Source of the DNA: Sciurus carolinensis
Lineage: Eukaryota; Chordata; Mammalia; Rodentia; Sciuridae
Length of the DNA stretch: 64,000 nucleotides
Assembly: GCF_902686445.1 (NCBI RefSeq)
Contig: NC_062226.1
Span: 11,380,001 to 11,444,000, forward strand
Direction of reading: 5' to 3'
The translations under genes and the position numbers were made by a program. Shown here piece by piece: positions 1 to 12,917 of this stretch (positions within the stretch are counted from its first letter, which is position 1; each line of letters opens with the position of its first letter). Below the pieces are notes generated by a model. That model worked only from the letters and a program-made list of their open reading frames with translations. It had not been told where the DNA came from and did no database searches.

Positions 1-1070
1 CAAACCACAGCACAAATTAAGAATAATCAGGACATGGTGATGCTTCAGCACCTGTGATGAAGACCAACTCTTTGCTGACCTGGGTGACTCTAGACACTAT
101 GGAAGTGGTGTTTCCCATTTTGGGATGGATATCATCACAGCAGGGTAGAAGCCCAGAACCCTGTTGGGGATATTTGGTTCCTAAGGTCTTCACTGACAAG
201 TATTCAAATAAACACTGTACAGATGGCCCCTTCTGAGTTCTGGGGTCTAGTTGCCCCTAGAAATAATAATAAACCATGATTTTACTTACATCTTTGGCCT
301 CACAATCTCTTCACAGGGGTTACAGAATTATCCTACAGGCAAGTAATGGAGCCATCTGGAAGTGATATAACTTAACCCAGGTCACTCAGCAAGGGACTGG
401 CAGATCTGGAACTGGATGTCCTGATGCTGAAGCCCATCTGAAGTTCAAGCTGCAGCCCCTTCAGTCTCATTCCCTTTTCTCTCTCCTTCTGTGCTGCATT
501 CGAACAGGCGCAATTCCCTCCACCTTTCAACGCACTGACCTGTGGGTCACTCCACTGAGAAGCCCTTTTCCCCATCCAACTATTGTCCTCTTTCTCTCAA
601 GCCTTTCTTACCAACCACAGGCCTGCATCTTCTACTCTACGGCATCATGGCCCTCCTTACCTACTCCCTCTCAACCTGCCGAGCGCTCAGGAGAAAGGTG
701 GTTCTTTCTCACTCCATCCACGAGGTCCTACCGCTCTCCTGCTTGACTTTGCAGCTCCTGGATTTTCATGCTTCAGTATGACAAATGCTCATTTTCCTTC
801 CAGGAAACTCTTCTCCCTTTTTCTATTTTCTTGGCTCTCCTACTTCCTATCAGATTCCCCCACTTTACTGGCTGGCCCCTTCTCTTTCTCCAGTCCACAG
901 CATGACAGAGGATGTAACTTCAAGATACATTTTGTTTTCTCTTTTTCTCTCTGAATTATCCATGTCAACCTGTCATGATGTGCAATTCTCTTTTGTTTGA
1001 TTCCCTCTTTTAAAGTGTTAACTCACTTCATATGGTGTTTTTTAAATTATATTTTTTAAAATTGAGATGT

Positions 1071-1291
1071 AGCCAGGCACAATGGGACATGTCTGTAATC
1101 CCAGCGGCTCAGGAAGCTGAGACAGGAGGATCGCAAGTTCAAAGCCAGCCTCATTAATAGCAAGGTGCTAAGGAACTCAGTGAGACCCTGTCTCTAAATA
1201 AAATACAAAATAGGGCTGGGGATGTGGTTCAGTATTCAAGTGCCCCTGAGTTCGATCCCCGGCACCAAAAAAAAAAAAAAAAAAAAAAAAA
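1071..1291 (+). repeat. B1-dID dimeric SINE
   Basis: A 7SL-type monomer (AGCCAGGCACAATGGG, TGTAATCCCAGC) is followed by an ID monomer (GGGCTGGGGATGTGG, GAGTTCGATCCCC) and an A-tail of about 25 bases. Its good preservation suggests a fairly young insertion. Confidence 0.93.
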
Positions 1292-1799
1292 TGAGATGTA
1301 ACAAATAAAGTGGTAAAACAGGAATGAACAGTTTAAAGTATGACTATAAAGCCAATGTTCTTCCCTTCTCAAAGCTTCAGTCATCAGCACTGATCAGTTC
1401 ATCTACTGTTAGCTCCCAGGTCCAGGTAACCAGGAGCTAGTTCAGCTCAACTTCTTTTTTCTACAGATGAAGAAATAGACTACACAGGTGACGAGATGGA
1501 CCCAGGTTTGCAGCATGTTGGTGTGGCCACTCCAACGCCTCTGTCTTCTTCAAGCTGCCTGGTGTCTTTACTCCCACTGCCTCTGTGGGCACCTACTTAG
1601 TTTGGGGACTCACAGGTCTCCCTCAGCTGGAGCTCTCCTCCTGGAGTGTGGCTGAAGAAGAACAGCAGCCAGTAAGACAGCCTGGGCGCAGGCTGCAGTC
1701 TAGAGAAAGATGCCCACTGAACACCTAGGGTAAGGTCACAAGCCAGGCAGTGACGTCTTTAAACTCAGGTCTTTGTAGTTCAAGGTCAACGTTGGGGTG

Positions 1800-1878
1800 A
1801 ACTTTTATTGTGTACCTAAGTTGGTAGAGTGCTTGCCTCACGTGCACAAGGCCCTGGACTACCAAAAAAAAAAAAAAA
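1800..1878 (+). repeat. ID SINE fragment
   Basis: The ID core TTGGTAGAGTGCTTGCC and the end of box B precede an A15 run. The 5' part is degraded. Confidence 0.7.
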
Positions 1879-3683
1879 GCTTTTTGTGTACCTAAGTGAT
1901 TCACAATAAAAGCACCTAAATAATATATCTGTGTGATCAGAAAATTTATAAACAATCTAAACAAATCAATAGTATGGGAACAAAAAATAAATGAGGCTTG
2001 TGGGTAGCAAACACCTTCCTCTCAGTGCTCTCTGTAGTCCTGATAAATGGGAGGGAGGGCAGTGGGTGATGCCTTCTCCAGCACTTTCTAAAAAAAGAAC
2101 TGACACCAAATCCTAAATATCCCAAATCTTAACAAGAATTCAACTTTGCAGTCTCATGTTGGGGTAAAGAATTAACATTTCCCCCATAAACATACATTTT
2201 AAAAAACTAATTGCAAAATAATCTTTCACATTTCATTATTCCTGATTAAAACTGCCTTACTCTCACAGAAAAAGATTTGAGTCTTCCTCTACAGCTGAAG
2301 TGTGAGGAGTACCTCAGAAATGCTGGACCCTGCACACATATCATCTGACTGGCTCCTAGATTTTTGTGATAGGATGTGGGCATTTCTTTTTGCTTTTCCC
2401 ATGTTTTCTGCATTGAACATAATTTTTTTATAATTAAGAAATAATAAAAATGTTATTTAAAAATATATTCTCACAATTGTTCCTAGCTCTCTAAGACAAA
2501 GCCCTGCCCTTTTCTCTAGAAAATGGTTAACCTCTCCTTTCTTCTCAACTGGCCCACAGGGGTCACCTCAGGAGTGGATGAACACATAGCTCTGCCATCT
2601 TCCCTGCCACTTGCTGGTCCAGAATTCTGACCTCTTCACCATTTCAGTATCTCCCATCCTCAGCCTTACTTGTTCTCAGTTTCCTTCTTTCTCCTTCAAA
2701 ATGCCTCACTGCCTACCCCCACCCAGCCTCACTCCACAAACAACACATACCATGACTTCTCACAGACTCAGCTGATGCTGACTTTTGGAGCATGGGTGGC
2801 TGCATACTAGAACCAACTAGTTCAGGCTGTTTCTGAGGGGCAGACCCTGTCAAAAAGGATGTCTGTCTTGGGAATGGAGAACCAGGAAATGCCAGCAGTA
2901 GAAGCAACAATTCAAACCTCAAGCCTTTGCAGCCAGGACCAAACAGCACCTCTCAGCCTACTTGTTACATTACCAATGTCCTCTCCAGACCAGAACTGTC
3001 TCACTTGTCCTTTACCATATACAAAGGAAGTGCCCAGAAATGCTTGCTAAATTAATGAGAAAGGACCCTCTGTTCCCTGCACTGACCACTCTCCTGAGTG
3101 GAAATGGCAACCTAAGTGGATGTACAATGCAAGTCTGTTTCCTCTGCTGGGACATACCTGGCACCCCTATTCACCTTCCAGATCAGAATCCAATACCACT
3201 TCTGGAACCCTTCCCTCACACTCCAGGCCAGGTCTTTTAGTTACATCTTCTTATAGCATCAAGTGAATTCCTCATGGCACTTATCCAAAGTACACAATTA
3301 CTTAGGTGCTTACTTCCCACCAGGAAATACACTACATCTATTCTGCTAACTCCTGTACCTCTGGTACCTAGCTCAATGCTTGGAATATAGTTGAGAATCA
3401 ATAATCAGATGTTAAACAAATCAAAGGTAAAAGGGTGAAGGCCTTCTTTTCCACCTTGTAAGGGTGCAGTACAGACATTTACATTACTAACTAGTTGAAC
3501 ACAACCACCTGCAGTGTTCACTGCTAAGTGTCAGCAACATGAAATATACCTAACTTCCCATATGCAAACTTCACGAGGGCAAGAACTTTATTCATTGCAA
3601 AATTCCTAAAGCCTATCATAAGGTAAGCATGAAAACACTTAATGAACAAAGACAAACTCTCTACTCTTAAACTTCCAAGATTC

Positions 3684-3866
3684 AGCCAGGTGTGATAGCC
3701 ATGTCCGTAAACCCAGTTACTTAGGAGACTTGCAAGTTCGAGCCTGAGAAATTTAGCCAGACTGACTCAAAACAACAAATAAAAAGGGTTGGGGATGTAT
3801 CCGAGTAGTGGAGCACTGGCCCAACACGTGCAGAGCCCTGGATCCCATCCCCAGAGCCACAAAAAT
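3684..3866 (+). repeat. B1-dID dimeric SINE, diverged
   Basis: The B1 start AGCCAGGTGTGATAGCC and the later ID part GGGTTGGGGATGTATC are recognisable. Many substitutions mark it as an older copy. Confidence 0.8.
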
Positions 3867-4079
3867 ACATTAGTAAATAGATAAATGGATGGATGGGGAA
3901 AAAAATGCCCAAGATTCATTTTGTCTCTTACTTATAAAATCACATTGTATCTGAGTTCAGGAAGCAAGAAAAGCTGTGGATTCAGCTCCAGAACTCTGAG
4001 TCACACCCACTATTAGCTGACTTTGTAACAGGGGTCCACTTCAAGATTTGAATACAGCTCTGAGGCTTATTTTTAAAAT

Positions 4080-4450
4080 AAGCCTGTTTCCCCTTCCTCT
4101 TCCTCTCCCCCTCCCTAACCTGGGGGCAGGGAACAAGATTACCTTGAGTTACCTGTGCTCCACAGGAAGGAGGTATCTGCCAGGGATCTAGGAAATGACT
4201 ATCTCCTAAATTAACAAGTGAATGTTAACACACCCTTAAGGGTACACCTGGAAGGCAGCCTTGAAGAGCTCCTTTAATCCCCCTCTTCCTCCTGAAGGGG
4301 AGAACCACAGCCTCTGGGACAGGAGTCCCCTGTGTTTCTCCTTTGCTAGCAAAGCAATAAAAGGTCTTTCCTTTTCCTTGAAACCGAGTCCTTATTACTG
4401 AATCAGCACTGGGGACAAGGACCGAGCTTTGGAAGCCACAGGTTCACACA
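4080..4450 (+). mobile_element. Solo LTR-like sequence
   Basis: The order is a pyrimidine-rich U3-like stretch, then a CA/GC-rich segment with AATAAAAGG (about 4356) followed by a T/C-rich R/U5-like part ending near ACTGGGGACAAGGACC. This matches the layout of a retroviral LTR. No internal viral genes lie next to it. The family is not assigned. Confidence 0.45.
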
Positions 4451-5044
4451 GAGGTACTTTTGCCCTCAAATATAATTAAACTTAAAATTCAATTCTTGTT
4501 CTGTTTAGATGTACCTTCATAGGGAAAAGAACCTTAACAAATTCCTGGGATAAGACTGGGTTTGTAATAATTTTATGCCCCAGTGCAATTAGCATAGTGG
4601 CTCCTAACACTCAGGGAGAGCAACACTTTGAAAGTCTCCTCAGCACATGGCTCTGAGTACAGAAGTCAACCTTCCCTCCTTCCCCACAACAAAGGGCTCT
4701 ACATACCATTTCAGAGGGCTCATGGGCCCCCTGAAGCCAATCCATGGTCCCAGGTTAAGAAACCTTGAATTAGGAGGTAGAGATTTATACATTCCAGTTT
4801 GCTATTTTGGAAGAAGTGCCAATTCAGTCCAGAACACCTCTCTTTTGGTCACTCATTGGTCATAAATCTGTCATAGAAAATGGACAATGTGCTCTTAAAT
4901 TATATGCTGGGGAAGCTGGTCCCTGTTTGGTCTCTAAAACAGGCAATGCCATCAAGGATGGAAAGAATCAGAGTGTCTACTGATATAGGCGGGAGAGAGG
5001 TGGTACAGTCACGTAAGAGTTGAACTTAGTGCAGGTGACAGACC

Positions 5045-5245
5045 AAGGCTCAAGTCCTGGCTCTGCCAGTGACTTACTGTGCAACCAAAGCAAGCTGCCT
5101 AATCTAAGCCTCAACTCCATAAAAATCAATGGTCCTTAGAAGAACTATTGTTATGAAGGACAAATGATACAAAAATGCATATACAGTGCTCAGAAGACTG
5201 CCTAGCACACATCAAGGTCTTTTCAATAAACGGTAGTTATTACTT
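5045..5245 (+). repeat. MIR SINE relic
   Basis: The MIR order is visible: GGCTCTGCCAGTGACTTACT, then the region corresponding to CTCAGTTTCC, then GTGCTCAGAAGACTGCCTAG and CAATAAACGGTAGTTATTA. Confidence 0.85.
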
Positions 5246-5869
5246 GTTGATGATCTTACTATCTGGCATCTTTTCCTGAATCAAGAGAAGGAATAATTCT
5301 TTGAACATGTGCTGCAAACAGTGAGTCATCGAAACAACATCCATTTAACAAGAAAAGTATTAAACAGGTTGTCCTTTGGAAGAGATGCCGATTTCCAGGT
5401 CTGGCTTACGCATGTGTTGAAAAGGTCAGAACTGCTGCAGGGTTGGAGTCACAGGGAGTTCAGGGAAGGCAGGAGGTTGAATGTTGGTTGCTCTGCATGT
5501 TGTGTAGCTGAATGATAGGGTTAAGTAAGAAAAGGGATCCAGACTCCAAATCCTGAATGCTTTGGGTAGTAGAATTAATAGGAAGCTAAATAAATAAATC
5601 TAACACACATCTATCTTCTTGCTTAAGAATGCCTAGGGTAGGGATTGTGCTTTTCAGTTGCTAATTAAAAGAATCTGTGATTTACATAGGATTTTTCAAG
5701 ATAGTAAGATGCCTCCACAGGGTCTATTTTATTTAATCCTCTAAACAACTTTCTGATGTGAGTAGAGCAGGGATTATCACCTCGTTTTGAAACCAAAATT
5801 ATAGGTAATCAGGTCGAATGGAAGAATGGAGGCCATCTGAGTCTGGGAAGTTGGAGACCACCCCTGGGA

Positions 5870-6275
5870 GACTGGAATGTCAGTGTCTCCAGAGCCCTTT
5901 GATCATCAAGGTTACCTGCCTGACTACCCCACCCAAAAGTCTGCAGACAGGGAATTGCTAATTAATGCCTCTGGGCCCCTGCCAGCTTGAATCACTTCAT
6001 TTGGCCCTCCCCGCTGCCCTTCTGCTTCTCACCTTTTTGCCATCTCACCAGCATCTCCTGGGCCTAGTCACGTAGACAGGAAGGAGAGAGATATGGGGGA
6101 GAGAAATACCCTAATCTATGAAAGATGCAGGGTGCACTCTTGGGATAGCAGAACACCAGCCATGGCTCCCTTCTCCCTCCCGGGAGAAGTCTGTGTTACC
6201 TTTAAATAAAACCTGTTCATATGCTTGCCCTGGCGTGGTTCTCTGGTGTTATACTTCAACATCTGAGGAAGGTGT
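5870..6275 (+). mobile_element. Solo LTR-like sequence, second type
   Basis: It has a GC-rich body, then TTAAATAAAACCTG (polyadenylation-signal-like, about 6201) followed by a U5-like segment GGTTCTCTGGTGTTATAC. It is different in sequence from the 4080-4450 element, so the two are not a pair of LTRs of one provirus. Confidence 0.45.
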
Positions 6276-7189
6276 ATCAACTTTACTGATAAGGAATAGA
6301 GACCTAGATAGATAACTTGTTCAAAGTCAAGGACCCAGTGTTGTGGCAACACTAGCACAAGAATACAATCTAGGGTGATTCTCATTCCACAGGTATCTCT
6401 GTTAGCACACTGAGTACTACCATGTAAGAACATTTATAAATACTTGTTGACTTGCATGGACTTAAGGACTGAACTCTGAATGCCCGGTCAGAGGATGTCA
6501 AAACAGGATAGGCCAAAAGACCAGTGGTGTTTGAAGGATGTGCACAGCAGTGATTTTAAAGACATCATCTTATGTCTCTCTCACTACAACAACCCTGCTG
6601 TGCAACCTATCCAGGGTCATGGGTCATGCGGCAGAGGCACAGTTAGGATAGGAGCCAACTCTTTGGAACTCCATGGCCTGCGCTCTCAACTGCTTGAAAT
6701 GAACAAACATTTCATTTAATTTCTGCATTTTAAAATCTGTTCAAATACTTTACACTCAAACTCCTTGAAAGATCACAAAACAAGTAAGGAATTCTGTTTC
6801 TATTATCAGATGTTTTTCTAAAATACAAGAAGAAAATTAATAGTGGAAGCCACACTAAGTAAGGACCAAGGAGATGAGCTTATTAAAGAAAGAAGGTAGT
6901 GTCACTGCTGCCCTTGCAACAACTGGCAATATTTAGGCTTTGTTACAGAGAAAAAGGCACTGCTCAAGTTTTCCCACGAAATTCACTGCTAAAAGGTAGG
7001 AACAAAGAAACAACACTGCAGTCTGGTCTAGTTAAAAGGATGTCTGAATTTAGCTACAGTGTATAGAGTAGGTTTCAACTCTGACACAGGCTGAACTGCC
7101 TACGATTACATGATCAGCATTCACCAAAAGGGGGCCAATACAAAAGCAGCTTTTGTCCCATTCATTCAATCCTTCATTTATAGCAAAAC

Positions 7190-7360
7190 ACAACGTCTGT
7201 AAGCACTGACTTTAGAGTCCGAATCTCCTTGGATCCAAACCCAACTCCATCACTTCCTAACACCCCTTGAAAATTTACGTCAATTCTCTTAAGCATCAGT
7301 ATACATCTCTCTAAAAGAACCTCAATGGTCACTGTAAGGATTAATTCACCATGTGACTTC
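7190..7360 (+). repeat. MIR SINE relic
   Basis: It begins with a segment like TTTAGAGTCCGAATCTCCTTGGATCC-type MIR text and continues through CCAACTCCATCACTTCC and TAAGGATTAATTCACC. It is diverged. Confidence 0.55.
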
Positions 7361-8374
7361 ACACTTGAAGTGTGTCCACATCAAGAAACAAGACTGATGA
7401 AGTCAATGCCTCATGGGGTTAAGGATACTGAAGTATACTAATCACAAATTATCTGGAAAGACAATGAAGTTCAAATAGTATTGCTTTTAGCAATAAAAAT
7501 ATCCCCTAAGGGCAAACACTACTGAATGCCAAAGGTTTTTCTGCTTCTCCAAACAACAAATGGTTAAAACTTCATTAACCTAGATAGAGATAATGCTATT
7601 TGGTTTTTGTAAACTCTTTGCTTACAAGTAGTCTGAAGTCTAGTACATTCACTTTTTCTTCAAAATATCAAACTCCAAGGAAGCAATGGTTTAGAAATTC
7701 CATTTTGCCTCAGGCAGAATTCTAAGCAAGGAAACACAAACAAATCAGGTCCATTATTCAGGTCTGATCTAAGGAACTCACTGAGCCATCTCCTACAGCA
7801 TGGCTCTTGCTTCTTCCAAATGACTATCACACATCAAACTTGTCAAAAATCCTTACACAGAACAAAGAAAGCGCTTTTCAAATTTCTTGAATCAAAAATT
7901 TAAGACATAGGAATAAATTTTTTTAACCACCCCCCTGCAACACACTATGCATGACATAGTTATGAGTATGAAATGTTTTGGAACTCCCAGGACCGTTCAT
8001 GATCTGAAACAATCTATTTGAAGTAGAAGTGGATATTCTACCAGCAGCTGAACTTTTCTACCTCAGGTCACTGACCCATAAAGGGAGAGAACGCAATGGA
8101 CAGCAAACTGTGTATTAACAACAGGGATTCTAACTCCTCAAGAAACGATAGACTCCATAATAAGCTCACACTTTTAAGGAGAAAGAGGGAGAAGGGGAGA
8201 AGTGAAAGGTCTAGAAAGAAGTAAAGAGGCCCACTTCAGGCATACAGATTTACAGAGAAAGGAAAGACTTGTGGGCAGAGAATGGAAGTCTTTTTGAGCA
8301 ACACACCCATCTGGTGGTCATTGCAGGTACTGCCACACCACATTTAACTCTCAATACACTTTTGCATAAGAGGT

Positions 8375-8550
8375 AGCAGAATGGAGCACTGGGAATTAGA
8401 ATCTCAAGTTCTAGTAGGATTCCTGTCACTGTCCCACCAGTACCTTTTGAGTAAGTTACTTGACTTCCATAAGCTTCCGTCTGCATGCTTGGTATGCCCT
8501 ACTTGATAGGATACTGGGAGAAAGAACTAAGATGCTTGTAGGAACCACAC
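8375..8550 (+). repeat. MIR SINE relic
   Basis: The MIR core (GGAGCACTGGGAATTAGAAT, then GAGTAAGTTACTTGACTTCC) is recognisable with many changes. Confidence 0.6.
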
Positions 8551-8961
8551 AAATACTAGAAATTATAGCAATATGATCACAATGTTAAAACACAACAATG
8601 ACCAAAGAAACTCATTTGTTTCCTAGGCACCTGAGGCAGAGTTCTCCTAATTCCCACCTTAATCAGGGAATACAACTAAGTAAACCAAGCAACAATTTAA
8701 AAATAATGGAATAGGATATCAAAAAGTTGCAGAGTTAAAGGTTTTTTTGCAAAATTCAATGCCACGAAGTTCAAGTATTAGCTTCCCAACCATTCACAAA
8801 TCATAAAGTGCCTTTTCCATGTCCAGATGATCTAGAGTATTCTCTGTGCACTTGCCAATGATTCTTTTTAAACTGAACTGGCACACAATTACTGTGAATT
8901 ATCACTCTAACAATAATTGGCTCAACTACTATCTCCATCTTCCTTAATATTTCTTGGTATT

Positions 8962-9160
8962 GGAGCCAAGTGCGGTGGTGCATGCCTGTAATTCCAGTGG
9001 CTTGGGAGGCTCAGGCAGGAGGATTACAAGTTCAAAGCCAGTCTCAGCAACTTAGTGAGGTCCTAAGCAACTGAAAAAGAAGACTCAAAATAAAAAGGGC
9101 TGGGGATGCGACTCAATGGTTAACTACCACTGGGTTAAATTCTCAGTACTCTGGTTCAAA
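8962..9160 (+). repeat. B1-dID dimeric SINE
   Basis: GAGCCAAGTGCGGTGGTGCA opens the B1 part. The ID part starts at GGGCTGGGGATGCGAC, and the A-rich linker AATAAAAAG joins them. Confidence 0.9.
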
Positions 9161-9744
9161 TTCTTGATATTTAACTGTAAGTCAACACATCATCACTGAA
9201 CTACGAATTGTAGCTTCTTCTTCTTCTTTTTTTTTTTTTTGCAGGAAAACCCCATTCTCTTATGTCTTGGTGAATCTATAGGCTTTCCATGCTGTCACTG
9301 AATTCTAGAAAAAAATGATTATTTCATCTAAAATATGTGCAAATAGGAAGAATCATCCAAAGTGTACCCCAAACACTCGAAGTTCTCCAGGGCTGGAAGG
9401 AATTATTTGCCTATGCACAAAATACACGTGCTACAAAGACATACTGAAGCCAGCTTTGCTAGCCTTACCTCACTGTAAGCACTGCAAGGGAAAAAAGAGA
9501 TATCAGATACCTCTCATCTGGACTATGGAAATAAAGGTATTCGTGCATTATTAAAGTGTTTCAAGCTAGTGAAAATCCAGGATAAAATCTCTAGCTAGAA
9601 GATATTTTTAAGTCTTGCCCAAATCCACCTTAAGCCTTCCTTGTAAAATACTTTAGAAAAACTCAACAGCATATTCATTCATTGAAACAGTATTTACATG
9701 CCAGACCCTCTTTTTGGTGCTAGGGATTCAGTAGTCTCTTTGTT

Positions 9745-10780
9745 GGAGGGCCCCCACTGCAGGGGTGGAAAATCAGATAGGGTATGAGATAAGGGCATAA
9801 AGGGCTAGGGAGGCTGCTACTTTAGATACTGTAACTAGAGAAGGTCTCTGATATCTGAGCTAAAGACCGGAAGAAGTGACAGTCCATACAGACAGCTAGG
9901 AGAACATGACAAGTCAGTGTAAAGGCGAGTGGGGAGAACAAGCTCGGCATGTCTGAAACCAGTGAGGTGGCCAGCGGGGTCTGAAGTTGAAAGAGCAAAC
10001 AGAAAAAGCAGCACAAGATCCCAGGTCAGACCTTGCAGGTCATGCACATGACTGGACTTGCAGAACGTGGCAGGAACTCCTGAGTTCTGTTGTAAAATAA
10101 GAAGCCATAGGCGGGGGGTGGGAGTGAAGGGGCAGGGGATCTTATTAAAATAGAAGGGAGACCAATAGGGTAAAGGAAGGGACTGAGAGGGGGGCTGAGA
10201 TGCGGAAGTATCAGGAAACAAGATCTACCAAATTATGCTATGTCCATTAAAATAACATTTATGCCTATAATATTAAACATATAATTATGTGCTAATTAAA
10301 GTGGCAGTAGTAGTAACAATAACAACAACAATAGAAGGGAGATCAGTAAAGTTAGAGCAAGTGGATCAGGGGAAGGAGGAGGGGAGGCAACAGAAAGGTA
10401 TTAGGGAATGAGAACCATCAAATTGTGTTATTACATGTACAAATGTGGCACAGTGAATCCCACTATTATGTATAATTATAATCTCACACACACACACACA
10501 CAGAGTCTTTAGAGAGTTTTAAGCAAGGAAAAAATGGGATGGAGAAAAGTCAGGGAGCGGCCACCATGTAAACAAGAAATGGTGGTGATAGTGAGATTGG
10601 GCTGTAAGAGAGGAAGGCTGATAAGAGTCAGGATATACCTCTGGAATGTGGAGCGAGAAGATGTTAAGTGTGAGAAAGAGAAGTCAAGGATACAGTGAGG
10701 TTTTTGGTCTAAGCAACCAGATACCACTAACTAAGGTAGGGACACTGAAAAAGGTGGTTTTGGAGGGAAGACATTAAGAG
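9745..10780 (+). repeat. Ancient interspersed repeat split by L1 tails
   Basis: About 9830-10085 and 10515-10780 read like two parts of one old mammalian repeat (AAAGACCGGAAGAAG; TCAAGGATACAGTGAGGTTT, TTTGGTCTAAGCAACC). Between them, two L1-type 3' tails (10095-10320 and 10321-10490) and a (CA)n run (10489-10502) are inserted. The family name is uncertain. Confidence 0.5.
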
Positions 10781-11125
10781 CAAAAAAGGGGTAGCGCCTT
10801 CTTGTGTGCTGAGCCAGGTTGAGGTAGAAGAGTGACGCTAAGAATCTCAGAACTCACTTGATCCTATGCTCTGTGAAAATCCTCTGAACTTATTACAGCA
10901 CAATGTCTGATGCCTGCTTGAAAACTAGAGAGGAAAAAATAGCAACAGACATTATTTCTTTTCAGGCACTGTTCACTTTAAATTATGCCTTCTATTGTTT
11001 CTTGGGTATCCTCCCTTCAACAGACCAGGAAAGAAGTCCCACCTGTATGTGGAGGTCTCAGATTCAAGTACCTCTTAGGGGCCCAAAGTCATATTTACTA
11101 TATATGTGTGGTCATTAAAACTCTT

Positions 11126-11277
11126 GGGGCTGGGGTTGTGGCTCAGTGGCAGAGCACTTGCCTAGCATGTGTGAGGCACTGGGTTCGATCCTCAGGACCA
11201 CATAAAAAAATAAAGGTATTGTCTACAACTGAAAATATTAAAAAAGAAAAAAAACAAAACAACAACAACAACAACAA
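11126..11277 (+). repeat. ID SINE
   Basis: This is a well-preserved ID element (GGGGCTGGGGTTGTGGCTCA, box B GGTTCGATCC, CACATAAAAAAATAAAGG) with an A/C-rich tail containing a CAA microsatellite. Confidence 0.95.
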
Positions 11278-11939
11278 CCACCAAAAATCCAACTCTAACG
11301 ACATGGTTCCATATCCTTGGGATGCTGATATATGAGTTTACACACATTAGCTTTGAGTTACTTTCTTTTGGGCACCTGCATCTCTCTCTTTTTTATTTCA
11401 GGCTCATTCAAGTATTTGAACATTTCTTGGGTTGTATTTTGTCTAGCCTCCCTGTGTTCAAAGAATAAAGGTCGTCTGTGTTAGCTCAGTTTGATACTTA
11501 ATCAGAACCAGCAGTTCAATATTATTTTATAGAAGAGAAATTGAAACTTTACACAGGGGTGAAGTCACTCTGAATTCTGACTTCTGGGTCAGAAGCCCCT
11601 GCTCTATTTTGTAGATAGTGAAGCTACCCCAACATCTGCCTTGACACACGAATCCTAGTTCTATTCAAGAGGACGATTATGTCTTACGTACCTTATATGA
11701 ATCCAAATACAACTATTCTGCCTATCCCTGCCTCCACCCTGAAATTCCAAACTAAACCTCCAATTATTTTTTTTAAAGACAACTTTACTGAAACATGAGG
11801 AAAAGGAGGTAATGTATGTTTTTACCTTAAAAGGATTATACATGTTATGAAAGCTGTATGAAGTAATAAAATCAAGTGGTTTTTCTCATGTATTAATCAT
11901 TTCATTTTAGGAAATTTAGGGAACTTCTGACTGTAACAA

Positions 11940-12085
11940 ATGCTGAAAGTTAAAGAACAATGCACTAGAAATCATAAAAATCAAATTCTGCCCCTAACTA
12001 GCTGTATGTCTGAGGGGCTACGCTTTTGCCATGTTTTGGTTTGTCTTCAAAATGGGGATAGTAATACCATTCCTAAAATTCAGGA
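11940..12085 (+). repeat. MIR SINE relic
   Basis: The core is CTGCCCCTAACTAGCTGTAT followed by CAAAATGGGGATAGTAAT, the MIR 3' half. Confidence 0.7.
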
Positions 12086-12116
12086 AGAAAAAATTTTAAT
12101 GACTATATAATATACA

Positions 12117-12472
12117 CAGTCATCCCTCAGTGTCTGTGGGAGACTGGATTCAGGATCCCACTTGGATAACAAAATCTCAGGATGCCCAAGTTCCTTCTGT
12201 AAAATGGCATATCATTTGCATATAATCCATGCATGGGTATGCATGGGCATATCCTCCCATATACTTCCAACCAACTCTAAAACTAGTTAACACCTAATAC
12301 AATGCAAATGCTATGTAAATAGTTATTACATTGTATTGCTTAGAGAATAATGACAAGAAAAAAAAGCCTATACATATTCAGTGCAGACTTAATTTTTTCC
12401 CCTGAATATCTTCAATCTGTGGATGAACTCAAAGATGTGTAACCCATGGATACAAAGGGCTGACTGTATATG
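12117..12472. mobile_element. Tigger/pogo-like MITE
   Basis: The ends are inverted repeats: ACAGTCATCCCTCAGTGTCT at the left and CATGGATACAAAGGGCTGAC at the right (complementary with mismatches). The interior has no open frame. A related copy lies at 52519-52871. Confidence 0.75.
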
Positions 12473-12533
12473 AAAGTATTTTGGAAAGAAAAATGTAATG
12501 TCGTACAAATGAAAATATCATTATTTACCATAG

Positions 12534-12840
12534 ATTATGCATCCCTAATAAAAAATGCTCTAAAATCTGAAACTTTTTGAGCACCAAAATGATGCCATGA
12601 GTGGAAAATTCCACACGTGACCTCATCTGATGCATCGGTCAGATGCACTAAAAATAATGCATCAAATTACCTTTGGCTTATGCATATAAGGTGTATATGA
12701 ACAATGAATTTGGGATTTAGACTTGGGTCCCATCCCCAAGATATCTCATTATGTATATGCGAATATTCCAGAATCCAGGAAAGATCGGAAATCCCAAATA
12801 CTTCTGTCACCAAGCATTTGGGAAAAGGGATATACATGTT
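12534..12840. mobile_element. DNA-transposon MITE, second family
   Basis: The motif TGCATCCCTAATAAAAAATG with AAATCTGAAACTTTTTGAGC opens it. The reverse motif CAGAATCCAGGAAAGATCGG and AATCCCAAATAC closes it. A related copy is at 51530-51870. Confidence 0.65.
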
Positions 12841-12917
12841 ACAAATGTTACCAGTTTCATCAGGAAAAGTGAGACATTAACTGAACAAAAGAATCATTAG
12901 TGCAAACATTATTTTAC

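Larger units (their letters stand above)
1..12917 (-). other. RABGAP1: RABGAP1 intron (partial), downstream of the frameshifted exon
   Basis: This is the donor side of an intron that runs out of the window. It holds SINEs, LTR-like and MITE sequences listed separately, and MIR/L2-like relics (for example 2960-3410 and 7190-7550). Bases 1-1070 are ordinary pyrimidine-rich non-coding DNA, and 1300-3680 and 6280-8960 contain nothing I can name beyond relics. Short open frames here show no protein family. I looked on the minus strand for the expected next RABGAP1 exon (start ISQKKLKKYEKEY) and did not find it. Confidence 0.7.

Noticed and set aside
583..954. Open frame of 123 codons on plus
   Set aside because: It lies in pyrimidine-rich intronic DNA, its Ser/Leu/Pro/Phe-rich composition reflects base bias, it has no recognisable domain, and overlapping frames are equally open.
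4080..6275. A complete provirus between two LTR-like sequences
   Set aside because: The two LTR-like stretches differ in sequence, and the DNA between them contains a MIR relic and no gag, pol or env-like frames.
9835..10221. Minus-strand open frame of 128 codons
   Set aside because: It overlaps an ancient repeat and the start of an L1 tail. Its composition follows the repeat and no domain is recognisable.
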